Positions 18,201 through 26,930 of a stretch of 64,000 nt of DNA are shown here, one piece after another (the stretch's first letter is position 1; each line of letters opens with the position of its first letter). The stretch is taken from positions 186,001 through 250,000 of the forward strand of contig CALLMM010000010.1 of assembly GCA_938005745.1 (NCBI GenBank). The letters run 5' to 3'. The stretch is from an uncultured Chthonomonadales bacterium (GTDB lineage: Bacteria; Armatimonadota; Chthonomonadetes; Chthonomonadales; CAJBBX01). Under the pieces are notes generated by a model. The model ran no database searches and had not been told where the DNA came from. It worked only from the letters and a program-made list of their open reading frames with translations. The position numbers and the translations under genes are program-made.

Positions 18201-18998
18201 CTGACCTCTCCGGCGTTCGACATCAACGGCATTCTGATTCCGGGCGTCGTCTCCTCAACGAATACGGGCGGCTCCAACATCTATGTGGGCGGCTCCAGCT
18301 TCCAGGTACGCGGCATTATCCAGAACTTCGATGGCACGCGCGTGCGGCTGAGCGATGACAGCCGGGGCATTCTGGACCTTCGCACCAATGTCGCCGGACC
18401 GACCTTCCAGTTCGAGCGCACGATTGACGGCGATGTCAACCCGCTGCACAGCCTGCTGCTGATTGCCAACAACTCCAACCAGATCACGGTGGCGGGGCGT
18501 CTGCGCATCGTCCTTGACAACGTCGAGCCGAACTTCGCTCTGCAGGCGCCGGTCAACCCCAATGGCAATCCCTACGTTCTGCCGCAGGGGGCGATCCTGA
18601 CCGTGATCTACGAGGCGACGAACCCGCAGGCTCCGGCAGGCATCGCGCAGCGCGACGTGCACTCGCCGCTCTTTGTGCCGCGAACGGAGACGCCGAGCGA
18701 TAGCTACGACGTGAAGCTGCGTATCGGACAGGTGGGAGGCGGAGCCAACTTCACCTACAGCCTGTCGCAAGCGCTGGGCAACACCAACGTCAACGACGCC
18801 AATGGAGCCGGCGTAGCGACCGTGTCCAACGTTACGGCAGACCGCTACCGCGTCGTCTGGCAGATCCCGATCACGCCCAGCTATCCCTACGGGCAGACGT
18901 TTGAGATCTCGATTGACAACGTACGGGATGTTGTCGGCAACAGAGCCAGTCCGCAGGGAGCGGGACGCACGCGCCGCTTCCGGGTGAGCCTCAACTAG
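15273..18998 (+). CDS. Large secreted Ig-like repeat protein
   Basis: The 1241-residue product has a long signal peptide ending PAWSQT near residue 38, then a series of bacterial Ig-like modules. The linker VDNTPPTIS/VDNIPPIPV recurs before each, and the best-conserved pair (about residues 565-660 and 760-855) share GSRTI.ATFSE, the FDNG/IDNG and ITSSGTPV stretches, and REG.H.FRLV.RDRAGN. Calcium-binding-type DRAGN turns are frequent. It is probably an extracellular or surface adhesin-like protein. No catalytic domain is seen. It is the first gene of the plus-strand accessory region, followed by a barrel protein and a caspase-like protein. Confidence 0.75.
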   Translation: MLLNVTVRSVRRNIASSLLRATAGIVAAFCVVGPAWSQTQATILNPQPDDRISKIIQPAVYLMNGTCHKADSVTVTVQRASPPFNVVVDNAPAIVNGGAWEYLWNVAGLADGTYGVRIRVYSGGREGAFIPPRSVVVEGGSPGGTLSLLPSSVISNIYVGRASGATPGGSVSLAIGLRAVTTAAGQNVIRAEMSESGSATQQANFTLERVQSDDPAANPNDNPKVTSGIPASFTLSNLTDGVRTLRVRYFQTALGVSAVYTRSVLVDMTAPEQTVGAASYPVRSIARLSGTARDRGTSASGIARVEVAISKPGNTEVEIRPAHLVYGDNPFSQISWSLDFDYTSASYPEGTYSYTVTVIDNAGNRTVSGSSNFVVDRTAPTITTPFTMDGQTNGNFVRGTRRITAQFSEPVNWQILDNSDLFTQSASLQNGIDIPYSTAGRTAGLHTFRVIATDPNNNSVEGSFTVIIDNDRPIPTIITPKPNEFVSGTIRVTGNVREANLQEWTLLYNGAVLTTGSASEVDFSWNTTGLNVNNGPLVLRATDLAGNTNETSLSVTTDNTPPTISNLDIDGRINGSFVKGSRTISATFSEACTFVLFDNGQSITSSGTPVNALNVTYNTANREGRHNFRLVVRDRAGNVNVEVPNEASVNRNVFTITVDNIAPVSKINTPRSGEFIGGKGVGERVKISGSITELNIRRWQLLFNNSPIPGAEGTTADVYFEWNTAGVNAAGPIVLRVTDQADNSADSSVNVTVDNTAPTVSGFDIDGRISRFVRGSRTITATFSEPCAYVLIDNGVTITSSGTPVTSISIPYNTTNREGLHTFRLVLRDRAGNPNQENLDENSPARNLFRVVVDNIPPIPVVSTPRNGEFVAGTVRITGAIDDLNPGTWAVDATDLTNGGSLNSRLEAGTRTGSGSIVRTALDAEGLPVGTRILIRMTAVDQAGNASSDRPNNVEPTNSVVVTVNDTNTPIVGLRLLTSPAFDINGILIPGVVSSTNTGGSNIYVGGSSFQVRGIIQNFDGTRVRLSDDSRGILDLRTNVAGPTFQFERTIDGDVNPLHSLLLIANNSNQITVAGRLRIVLDNVEPNFALQAPVNPNGNPYVLPQGAILTVIYEATNPQAPAGIAQRDVHSPLFVPRTETPSDSYDVKLRIGQVGGGANFTYSLSQALGNTNVNDANGAGVATVSNVTADRYRVVWQIPITPSYPYGQTFEISIDNVRDVVGNRASPQGAGRTRRFRVSLN

Positions 18999-19007
18999 GC
19001 GCAGAGA

Positions 19008-19043
19008 GCCGGCGGGAGGCAGGCAAAGCCTCCCGCCGGCTTC
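19008..19043 (+). terminator. Strong hairpin after the Ig-repeat gene
   Basis: A perfect 13-bp stem (19008-19020 with 19028-19040, seven-base loop) is followed only by TTCTG. It starts ten bases after the stop codon. Confidence 0.6.
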
Positions 19044-19079
19044 TGCCGTAACACCGTTTGAAAAGGAGAACGAGCACCG

Positions 19080-20360
19080 ATGGGTTTGAAAACATACTGG
19101 CGCAGCTGCGCGGCGTCTGTGGTTCTGCTGGCAGGGACCGCGACGGCGTCCTCTGCGCAGGCTCTCAGCGAACGGCTGGGACCGGACTTCCTGAACACGC
19201 TCGGCGTCGGCTCGCGCGCGGTGGCGATGGGCAACGCCTACTCCGCCATTGCCGATGACGCCAGCGCCACCTTCTGGAACCCCGCTCGCCTTTCGGTTAT
19301 TCAAAAGCGTCAGTTTATGCTGGACTATCGCTCGGTGGTGCACAGCCGCGCCAGTCAGACGAATCTGGGCATTCCCGCAAAGACCTCTGTCGCCGATCCG
19401 CAGTTGTCCTTTGTCAGCTTCGTCTATCCACTGGTGCAGGTGCGCTCCTCACCCACTCCGGACGATCCGGAGCGCAAGGTGAGCCGCAACTGGGGAACCA
19501 TCGGGTTCAGCTATACGCTGGGCGGCTATTTCAACTATGAGCTGGTGACCAGCATCAACGATACGGGCGGCGGCAACAGCGCCGCTGCGCTGGGACGCGC
19601 CGTTCAGACCGGAACCTTCAACAACGTCATCCGCAACGAGTATATCACGGTCAGCTACGGGATACAGGGCAATCCGAAGTCGCTGGGCGGCGCAACCGTC
19701 GGGCTGGGGCTGGGCTACTACCGCCTCAACCACAGTCAGAGCCGGATCACCGTGAACGAAACCATCCCGGATCAGGGCAGCAGAATTCGCACCGAGACGC
19801 GGGAGCGCGAGAAGGGGGATGCGGACGGCTACCTGATCGGCTTCACCTACCGCCCGCGACTGAACCAGGAGGACGCTCCCTGGTATCTGGGCATCTGCTA
19901 TCGTTCCGGCGCGACGATCGGCGGACTGTCTGACGTCGGACGCGGGTTCGGCAACGAGGTCCCGGATCGCCTCAGCATCGGTCTTGCCTACAACTTCCCG
20001 ATCCAGCGCAATCTGCTGATCGTCAGCACGGAGGGGCAGTTCTTCTCCTCCGCCAACAAGCCCGGTCAGACCGATGAGCGCAAAGCCATCACCAATTTCC
20101 ACCTGGGGATGGAGTTTGTGCCGGAGCGACCCCTGTTCACCATACCGGGCGTGGCTTCGATAAACGCCGTGCGGCTCGGCTTCCGCACGAATGCTAACGC
20201 CGCCAAGAACTACACCAACTACGATAACGTGGTCTCGCTGGGCTTCGCGCTGCAGCGCAAAGACGGCGTTAACCTGATCACCAGCCTGGAGCCGGCGTTC
20301 GAGATCCTGACCGGAACGGGCGATTTTCAGTGGACGCTGACCGGGATTGTTCGTTTTTAG
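19080..20360 (+). CDS. PorV/FadL-like outer-membrane beta-barrel protein
   Basis: The 426-residue protein has a signal peptide (cleavage near SSAQA, residue 24) and begins its mature part with LGVGSRAVAMGNAYSAIADDASATFWNPA, the hallmark of PorV/PorQ and UPF0164-type barrels related to FadL. Alternating strands follow, and the last residues are TGIVRF with a C-terminal Phe, the usual signal for outer-membrane insertion. It is direct evidence that the organism is diderm. Its place between the Ig-repeat protein and the caspase-like protein suggests a surface-associated group. Confidence 0.82.
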   Translation: MGLKTYWRSCAASVVLLAGTATASSAQALSERLGPDFLNTLGVGSRAVAMGNAYSAIADDASATFWNPARLSVIQKRQFMLDYRSVVHSRASQTNLGIPAKTSVADPQLSFVSFVYPLVQVRSSPTPDDPERKVSRNWGTIGFSYTLGGYFNYELVTSINDTGGGNSAAALGRAVQTGTFNNVIRNEYITVSYGIQGNPKSLGGATVGLGLGYYRLNHSQSRITVNETIPDQGSRIRTETREREKGDADGYLIGFTYRPRLNQEDAPWYLGICYRSGATIGGLSDVGRGFGNEVPDRLSIGLAYNFPIQRNLLIVSTEGQFFSSANKPGQTDERKAITNFHLGMEFVPERPLFTIPGVASINAVRLGFRTNANAAKNYTNYDNVVSLGFALQRKDGVNLITSLEPAFEILTGTGDFQWTLTGIVRF

Positions 20361-20409
20361 CCCGCGTTCCCGCAGCTTCTGTCGTATAATGCTGGTAGAC
20401 GATAACGCT

Positions 20410-20438
20410 CAACCCCCTCCCGGATCGGGAGGGGGTTG
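20410..20438. terminator. Hairpin after the barrel-protein gene
   Basis: CAACCCCCTCCC (20410-20421) pairs perfectly with 20427-20438. It lies 50 bases after the stop codon, without a T-run. A TATAAT at 20385-20390 just upstream has no good -35 partner, so I did not call a promoter. Confidence 0.5.
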
Positions 20439-20486
20439 CACCGCTTTACGCTCGCGCAGGCGATCTAACAAAACGAGGTGTGACGA

Positions 20487-23400
20487 ATGGTCGGTACGGT
20501 ATCCCGGTTGACGCGGGGAGGGGGCGCGCGGCTCATCCCGGCGATCTTCTCTCTTCTGCTGCTGATGTGTGGCGGCGGATCGCGGGCGCAGGGAGGAGAT
20601 CAGAGGCTGATCGGACGCGCCGCCGCCGATGAGTGGAACTCCTTTCTGCGCCGCATGGAGGCAGCCCGGCAGCTTCCGGACGGGGAGGAGAAGGCGGACC
20701 GTTTTGTGAAGATCGCGCTGGCGATTGAAGCCAACCTGAGATTTCAGGCGGAGAACTGGGAGGGCGTCATCCGTCCTCCGGGAGACCCCGGCAGCAACCC
20801 GATCCTCTTCTCCTACTACCCGCGTCTGGCGGTGGGATACTGCTACTGGGTGGCAGCGCGGCAGACCGCCAGCCGCGACCGTCAGATCCTCTACTACCGC
20901 AAGACCTTCGACTCGCTGGCGGTCTCCGGCGCGCTCACCGCGCAGACCGGCAGCGGGCGCAGCCGCCGCGCCGTCCTGAGCCGCATCTACGAAACCCCCC
21001 TCATTCGCCGCATGGTGATCGCCAGCGGTCTGCTCCTGCGACAGAGCCGCGACGTGGTGGACAGTCAGTCGGCGCGAGACCTGCTCCAGGAGTGGGCGCG
21101 CATTCGCCAGCAGGATAGTGAGCGATCCCAGAACGACGAAGCGAGACAGTTTGTGGATCTGAAGGCGATCGAGGTGGTGCGGGGACGGGAGATCGCGCGT
21201 ATTCGTCAGGAGACGGAAGAGCTGATCCGGCAGTTCCGGACGCCCCCGCGTTTCAAGCCGATCCAGGAGCCGGATCTGTGGAAAGCCGACGTCCCGGAAA
21301 AGCGGGTGACCGGAGCGATTGAGGGGCTGATCCCGGTGACGGTGGCGGCGCGCGATGTGAAGTCCCGCGAGATACTGGCGCGTCAGGACGAGGTGATCGG
21401 GGCGTTCAACTTCTCCTTTACCCTCAATCAGGGGGAGGAGCGCGATGTCGAACTAGTGATACTGGGCGAAGACCCGGTGGATGGAAAGTTCGAGATCACG
21501 TACCCGGAGAAGACCTTCCGCTTTGAGAACCTGGCGGCGGCGATTATCGAGGGCGACGATCCTCCCATGATCGCCGATCGCGAGGTGGAGGGGCTTCAGT
21601 TCCGCGTGCGACGCCTGCGGAAAGAGGATGTGGTGATCGTTCAGCAGCCGGGCGCGGCAGGCGATCCCATCTTCCGGCAGGAGGCGCAGGAAGCCGGAGA
21701 CGCGCTCTTTACCGTTCCGAAGTTTCTGGTGGAGCCAAACCGCGAGACCCCGATCCAGATCCGCGTGCGCCGCAGAGATCGAGATGTGGGCGAAAAGACG
21801 CTCACCGTCCGTTCGGAGACCCGCCCCGTCGTTACCGGTTCGCTTCTGAAGCTGAACGATCAGGTGCTGGTGGCGCGGGTGGAGGCGTCGGACTACTCTC
21901 CGATACAGCAGGTGCTGATAGACGGCGTCCGCTATCCGGTCAAGCCGGAGATCGTCCGCGCGGCGGGGCAGCGCGACCGCGCCGTCTATCTCGTGCCGAT
22001 CCTCGCCAACGGGCGCAGCGCGGTAACGGTTACGGCGCGCAACAGTCAGGGGCGCGACTCCGGATCCGTCACGGTGCGCCTGTCGGAGAGACCGGAGACC
22101 ATCTCGGCGGACGATCCGAAACTGCGGGAGCAGGTCGGGGGCGTTGCCGGGCAGGAGACGCTGGCGAAGGGAGACGTTCGTCAGGCGGTCGAGGCGTATC
22201 TTCAGGTGCGCGACGGCGACTCCTCGCGGCGGGAGGAGGCGGAGAAGACGCTGCGGGAGATGTTCGAGTATGTGCTGCGCTTCGAGACGGTTCCCGGCGA
22301 TCCGAAAGAGGATGTCGAGCGGCTGGAGGCGGCGCGCGCGCTGGCGCGCGCCGTCGGCAGGGAAGCGGATCTGACACAGCGGATCGTCAACGCCGGAAAG
22401 AATGTCGCCGTGCGGATCCGGAACGTCAAAACAGCGTTCTCGCCGCAGACGCGCCTTGTCTGGGTGCAGTTTGAGGTGACGGGGCTGACCTCTACGGCGA
22501 CCATCAAGCGCGCCGTCAGCGGCATCACCCTGCGCGATTCGCAGACGGTGCCCGTTCCCGCCGGCGCGCTCAACCGTTTGGTCAGCCAGTCGGCAGACAC
22601 GGCGAAAGTCCATCTGCTGCTGGTCGCCGCGCCCAATATAGACAGCATTCAGGTGGAGGTGGCTGTCTCCGAGAACAACGCGCCGCTGCGTCCCGCCAGC
22701 GCGACGGTGAGCCTGAGCGATGCCGGAACCTTCTCCGCCGCCGGACAGCTCCCGGACCGGCTTCAGTCGGACTTTGCCGCGCTGGAGAACCCGCGCACGG
22801 TGAAGCTCAGCGGCGAATCGGTCTGGCTTCAGCCCTATGCGGCGCGCCGGATGCGCCAGCTTGCGGATGAAAGCCTACAGGCAGCCGGCGCGAATCTGGC
22901 GCAGGTGCGCAGCATGAACCGCCAGAAGGACACGGTACAGCGAACCTATGAGAGCATTCAACGGGCGCGCGAGGATAGGCAGCGGCTGGCGGAGATGATT
23001 GGACAGCAGGCGGATACCGCCGATCTGGATCGCCTCATGAGCGCGCTGGTGGATGCGCTCCAGCCGGAGATACAGGTCTTCTATAACAAACAGCGGCAGG
23101 AGGATACCCTGTTCCGCGATCCGACAACGGGCGCGCTGGTCAACGCCGAGATCGTCGTCTATACCTGGGGCGAGAAGGTGCGCCTGGCGGACAGCGCGGA
23201 GATGAGCGTCGGCGCGGAGGAGCTGACGGGCAGTCGTCGCGGCGTGCGGTTCCAACTGGAGCGCAAGCCGATGCCCGGACAGCCGCTGAAGCTGACGGCG
23301 GAGGTCTCCGACATTCCGGGCATGCCGCTGCGGGTCGAGAAGACGTTCCAGGTGCAGACCCTCGTCAAAGACTCGGAGGCGCGTTTCAATCCTCCCTCTA

Positions 23401-24620
23401 CAGAGACATCGGCGGTGATTGACGACGCATCCGGAACGAACGCGGCGGAGATCACGATCACCTTCAACGCCCCGAAGGCGCGGGGCATCGCCTGGAGGGT
23501 GGTGGATAAGAGCGGTCGGGAGGTGATCGCGGAGCAGACGCAGCCCCTCAGCGGCGGGGAGGGGCGACTGACCATCCCGAAGGGCAGCCTGCGACCGGGC
23601 GCCTATCAGGTGAAGGCGCAGGTGTGGGATACGGAGCGGCGGGAGGACTGCCGCCCCTCTACCGGGGAGTACTCCTTCCGGGTGGTGGGACTGGGAGTGG
23701 CGTTTGTGGTCGGCATAGACTACTACTCGCTGGAGTCGGGGCAGCAGCTGCTGCGTCATCCGGCGGACGATGCGAAGGCGTTTCGTCAGAAGCTGCTGGA
23801 TCTGGGCTACGATCCCAAGAACATCATCTTTCTTGCCAGCGAGTACAAGGCGGAGACGGATGCGCAGGGACGCATCACCTCGGTATCGCCGAAGCTGGTG
23901 ACGAACGCCCTGTCTGAGAACCAGGAGGAGCAGGAGCTGGGAGGGAGGTCGGCGGATAACCTGACCCTGGATCAGGCGTTCAGCCGCTTCCAGAAGCTGA
24001 TCAAGCAGCGTCGCGCGCGTCATGCCATTCTCTTCTTCGCCGGACATGGCAGAAACGGCAGAGGGAAGGAGAGCCGCGTGGCGCAGGACTGGTTCATCGC
24101 GTCGGACGGGGGAGAGATCCAGGCGGTCTACTGGACGCAGGAGACCCTGCTGACGATGTCAGGGATACGCTCACGGGAGGGGGAAGGCGGAGGAAAGGAC
24201 TCTCTTCCGGTGGTGATCGGTCTGTTCGATGCCTGTCGCAGCGTGGAGGCGGGTTTTGGAAGAGCGGAACTCTCGACCACCGTGGAGCAGACGATCTTTC
24301 AGCCCATCGCCTCCTGTCTGCCGGGGCAGCAGTCGAACGAGGATCTGAGCGATCCCGCGAACCGGGAGTACTCTCTGGGGATCAATCACGGCTTCTTCAC
24401 CTACGCTTTGCTGAACAGTATTGATGAGCTTCGGAAGGGGCAGCGACCGCTCACCCTGGGCAACGTGCTTGCCGATGCCAGCGCACGCCTGCAGCAGCTG
24501 GTGAACCGGGCGAAAGAGAAGCAGGCGAACCTGCCGAACAAGCCGTATCAGGCGCAGGAGCTGAGACAGGTTGCCGGCGATCCTGCCAACCTGAGTCTGG
24601 TCTATCAGCCGAGAAACTGA
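20487..24620 (+). CDS. Large secreted protein with C-terminal caspase-like (C14) peptidase domain
   Basis: The 1377-residue protein has a signal peptide (hydrophobic core LIPAIFSLLLLM, cleavage near SRAQG, residue 35), a long extracytoplasmic region of helices and beta-sandwich modules, and a C-terminal caspase-fold domain from about residue 1070 (VAFVVGIDYY). The catalytic dyad is intact: H1187 in LFFAGHGRNG and C1250 in GLFDACRSVEAG. Family members cleave after basic or acidic residues; specificity is unknown here. Start at the ATG at 20487 with CGAGGTG upstream. It ends 275 bases before the CRP-type-controlled sigma-like gene. A second, degenerate caspase-like protein closes the cluster at 46563-48329. 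Confidence 0.82.
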   Translation: MVGTVSRLTRGGGARLIPAIFSLLLLMCGGGSRAQGGDQRLIGRAAADEWNSFLRRMEAARQLPDGEEKADRFVKIALAIEANLRFQAENWEGVIRPPGDPGSNPILFSYYPRLAVGYCYWVAARQTASRDRQILYYRKTFDSLAVSGALTAQTGSGRSRRAVLSRIYETPLIRRMVIASGLLLRQSRDVVDSQSARDLLQEWARIRQQDSERSQNDEARQFVDLKAIEVVRGREIARIRQETEELIRQFRTPPRFKPIQEPDLWKADVPEKRVTGAIEGLIPVTVAARDVKSREILARQDEVIGAFNFSFTLNQGEERDVELVILGEDPVDGKFEITYPEKTFRFENLAAAIIEGDDPPMIADREVEGLQFRVRRLRKEDVVIVQQPGAAGDPIFRQEAQEAGDALFTVPKFLVEPNRETPIQIRVRRRDRDVGEKTLTVRSETRPVVTGSLLKLNDQVLVARVEASDYSPIQQVLIDGVRYPVKPEIVRAAGQRDRAVYLVPILANGRSAVTVTARNSQGRDSGSVTVRLSERPETISADDPKLREQVGGVAGQETLAKGDVRQAVEAYLQVRDGDSSRREEAEKTLREMFEYVLRFETVPGDPKEDVERLEAARALARAVGREADLTQRIVNAGKNVAVRIRNVKTAFSPQTRLVWVQFEVTGLTSTATIKRAVSGITLRDSQTVPVPAGALNRLVSQSADTAKVHLLLVAAPNIDSIQVEVAVSENNAPLRPASATVSLSDAGTFSAAGQLPDRLQSDFAALENPRTVKLSGESVWLQPYAARRMRQLADESLQAAGANLAQVRSMNRQKDTVQRTYESIQRAREDRQRLAEMIGQQADTADLDRLMSALVDALQPEIQVFYNKQRQEDTLFRDPTTGALVNAEIVVYTWGEKVRLADSAEMSVGAEELTGSRRGVRFQLERKPMPGQPLKLTAEVSDIPGMPLRVEKTFQVQTLVKDSEARFNPPSTETSAVIDDASGTNAAEITITFNAPKARGIAWRVVDKSGREVIAEQTQPLSGGEGRLTIPKGSLRPGAYQVKAQVWDTERREDCRPSTGEYSFRVVGLGVAFVVGIDYYSLESGQQLLRHPADDAKAFRQKLLDLGYDPKNIIFLASEYKAETDAQGRITSVSPKLVTNALSENQEEQELGGRSADNLTLDQAFSRFQKLIKQRRARHAILFFAGHGRNGRGKESRVAQDWFIASDGGEIQAVYWTQETLLTMSGIRSREGEGGGKDSLPVVIGLFDACRSVEAGFGRAELSTTVEQTIFQPIASCLPGQQSNEDLSDPANREYSLGINHGFFTYALLNSIDELRKGQRPLTLGNVLADASARLQQLVNRAKEKQANLPNKPYQAQELRQVAGDPANLSLVYQPRN

Positions 24621-24754
24621 GAACCGTTCGGCAGGGGAGCATTTCGCGGCAAAAGAAGGAAAAAGCCGCGGATTCGTCGTATACCCGATTCATTACGATA
24701 CGGCAAAGGGTGCGGGAAGACCGCCTTCCCGATACAATCAGGAAGAAAATCGGG

Positions 24755-24778
24755 GCGCTGTGACAAATGTCACAGCGC
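24755..24778. promoter_or_regulatory. CRP/FNR-family operator, perfect 11-bp inverted repeat
   Basis: Eleven-base arms (24755-24765 and 24768-24778) flank two bases; the core reads TGTGA-N6-TCACA, exactly the CRP consensus. Its centre is about 63 bases upstream of the predicted start of the next gene, the usual class I activator position. A further half-site TTCACA lies at 24792-24797. Confidence 0.75.
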
Positions 24779-24814
24779 GGCTGTAGTGCAGTTCACAGCG
24801 CGCAGGCGAACAAC

Positions 24815-24823
24815 TGTTACAAT
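24815..24823 (+). promoter_or_regulatory. Extended -10 promoter of the sigma-like gene
   Basis: TGTTACAAT (TG-N-TACAAT) occurs at 24815-24823 with no -35 box at normal spacing, as expected for an activator-dependent promoter. The same nine bases form the -10 of the GNAT gene promoter at 53642-53671. Start near 24830. Confidence 0.55.
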
Positions 24824-24895
24824 ATACGGGTCTATGGAATGTGTGAGCGGGGCAGAATGAACTGATACCCCGTGTGTCGCCAATAGTACCCGACC

Positions 24896-26059
24896 ATGAT
24901 CAAATTCACGGATGACAAAGCCTGCGCCCGAGAGATCGAGTCTGGAAATCAGGCGCTGTGGGAGACGCTTCTGGATCGCGTTACCGATACGATCCTGTGG
25001 GTGGGCGTCTCCTGGTGCGCTCCTTCCTGCGCGCGCGGCACCTGCGGCATTCTGCGCCAGAAAGGCGCGATCCGTCGGCGTCTGCTTGCCGACGACTGCG
25101 ACTGCGTGATTGCGTGCTACCTGCATATTGTCAAAAAGCATCTGCCAGCCATCCTTCGCCGATACACCGGCGAGACAGGCTTGACGGAGTGGTGTATCCG
25201 CTCGCTGCGCGATCTTGCCGGGGATACGCATCGCCGGATTGATTTCGCGCGCACCGGACATATGTGCTCCGGTGAAGCGCACCTGCATATTCGGGTTCCG
25301 CGACCGCGCATTCCGGAGTGCCTGCGTCACGCCGCCCCGCAAGAGCGTGAACTGTACCGGATGGTCTGCCGCGGAAAGAGTCTGGAGGACATCTCCGCGG
25401 CTCTGCGCGTGAGCATGGCAGTTACCCGCGAGCGTGTGGAGTCGCTGCATACGCTTCTGGCGGAGAGCGACTGGGACGCCTACATCGAGATGCTTCAACG
25501 GCAGCGGCTGATGACCTACCCGGTCGTCAGCGCCTTCGTCTCCGACCAGGGCGACGAGATGGAGGAGCGCGAGGTGGCTGCCGGAGGGCTGACGGTGGAG
25601 CAGCGCTGGTGGCTGGAGCAGGCGCAGGCGGCGGTGCAGCGATGGCTGAACACCCAGATGCCGATCGATCGGGAGCTTCTGCGGCTCTACATCTACGAAG
25701 GGCGTTCTGCGGCGGAGATTGTGGACGCGCTGGGAGGTCAGCCGGAGGCGCCGGCAGCCCCCCGGCAGGTCTATTCGCGGGTCGAGACCCTGTTGAACCG
25801 GATGTTCCGCGCCATTCCCGGGCTGCTGGCGCATGTGGATAAGGTTCAGCCGGAGAGACGCGCGTTTATTGATAATCTGCCCTGTCTGATGGCGCTCATC
25901 GAGGAGTCCCGCCCGGCGGAGAGCGCGGCGGGATGTCTTGCCTCCTCTGCTGGATGCGCCGGCTGTCACGCCTCCGGGTGCGATATCGGGGTGAGCCCGG
26001 TCAGGGCGCAATCGCGCAGGCGCGGTCGAGAACTGGCGGGTCTGGTCGGGGTCTCCTGA
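24896..26059 (+). CDS. Sigma-70-like regulatory protein, divergent
   Basis: The 387-residue protein resembles ECF-type sigma factors but is atypical. The N-terminal 100 residues look like region 2 (CVIACYLHIVKKHLPAILRRYTG), with a Cys-rich insertion (WCAPSCARGTC, DDCDCVIAC). Two helix-turn-helix segments of region-4 type follow: YRMVCRGKSLEDISAALRVS (about 160-185) and LRLYIYEGRSAAEIVDALGG (about 262-285). The C-terminal tail is again Cys-rich. It may direct transcription of the downstream injection-system genes, or be redox- or metal-responsive through its cysteines; both are inference. It is preceded by the CRP-type operator and followed after 71 bases by a tail-anchored protein. Confidence 0.55.
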   Translation: MIKFTDDKACAREIESGNQALWETLLDRVTDTILWVGVSWCAPSCARGTCGILRQKGAIRRRLLADDCDCVIACYLHIVKKHLPAILRRYTGETGLTEWCIRSLRDLAGDTHRRIDFARTGHMCSGEAHLHIRVPRPRIPECLRHAAPQERELYRMVCRGKSLEDISAALRVSMAVTRERVESLHTLLAESDWDAYIEMLQRQRLMTYPVVSAFVSDQGDEMEEREVAAGGLTVEQRWWLEQAQAAVQRWLNTQMPIDRELLRLYIYEGRSAAEIVDALGGQPEAPAAPRQVYSRVETLLNRMFRAIPGLLAHVDKVQPERRAFIDNLPCLMALIEESRPAESAAGCLASSAGCAGCHASGCDIGVSPVRAQSRRRGRELAGLVGVS

Positions 26060-26130
26060 ATGCCGACAGCGGCTCGCGCTTTTCGATCCGCGCCCGCCGC
26101 TACACTACTCGCTGATGAAGGAGACCGCGT

Positions 26131-26799
26131 GTGACGTCTATGGACCGGCAAGCCGGCGGTGTGCAGACAGTTGATGTGAAGATCAGCATACCGGAAGAGC
26201 CGCGTATCGGCTCCTTCTGGATTCGCAACTACGGAACGCACCACACCTTTGAAGAGTTATATCAGGAGTGCGTCAATCATCCCGGGGTCGTTCAGGCAGG
26301 GAGCATTCTGACCAGCCTTCCTGCCTCCCGGCACTTCTGGTGCGAGGAGAGGATGATGCGGCGCACGCAGCCGGTAGCCGATGCTCTCTCCCGCGCAAGC
26401 AGCGGAGGGACCGGCAACCCGGAGATCTCTCTGGTTCTGCGGCGAGACTGGTATCGGATCGGACCGGCGGCGCTGGTTCAGGGAGGCATAGAGTACACCT
26501 ATCTCAACGCGGAAGCCAGAATTGATCTGGTCATCCAGAAGATTGCCAGCCGCGAGGAGCGTCCCTGCTGCCTCGATATGTGCGACAACAGCGGCAGGCG
26601 GCTCCAGCGGACGCGCTCTCTGGCGGACTATGGACTGTGGCCCGCCTGGGAGGACAGACCGGATCAGTTTCCCCCGCACGCCAATCTATCGCTTCGTCCC
26701 CGCACTTCGTGGCTGCCCCGCATCCTGTATGTCGTGGGCGCTGCCGCCGGTCTGTTGATCGGCTTTGTCCTGCTCCGGTTTATTCTGGGACTGCGCTGA
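26131..26799 (+). CDS. Tail-anchored membrane protein of unknown function
   Basis: The 222-residue product has a soluble N-terminal part (IPEEPRIGSFWIRNYGTHHTFEELY, then RRDWYRIGPAALVQGGIEYTY) and ends with a single membrane helix ILYVVGAAAGLLIGFVLLRFIL followed by three residues, a tail-anchor layout. No family is recognised. The start is a GTG at 26131 with AAGGAG eight bases upstream; ATG at 26140 is possible. It lies between the sigma-like gene and the sheath candidate, so it may be the membrane attachment or regulatory partner of the injection system. That is inference from position only. Confidence 0.5.
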   Translation: MTSMDRQAGGVQTVDVKISIPEEPRIGSFWIRNYGTHHTFEELYQECVNHPGVVQAGSILTSLPASRHFWCEERMMRRTQPVADALSRASSGGTGNPEISLVLRRDWYRIGPAALVQGGIEYTYLNAEARIDLVIQKIASREERPCCLDMCDNSGRRLQRTRSLADYGLWPAWEDRPDQFPPHANLSLRPRTSWLPRILYVVGAAAGLLIGFVLLRFILGLR

Positions 26800-26930
26800 A
26801 CGGACTTTGCCGGAGGCATTTACATCGGTTCTCGATCCGGAGGGGCGCACACCCGTCTGTGCAGGTCAGAACCGATTTGCAGGTTGTCTGTGTCGCTGGT
26901 CTGAAGTCTAGACTGTAAAAGGAGAAACGA

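Noticed and set aside
20385..20390. TATAAT as a promoter of the caspase-like gene
   Set aside because: No -35 box or extended TG is present at suitable spacing, and a hairpin follows before the gene.
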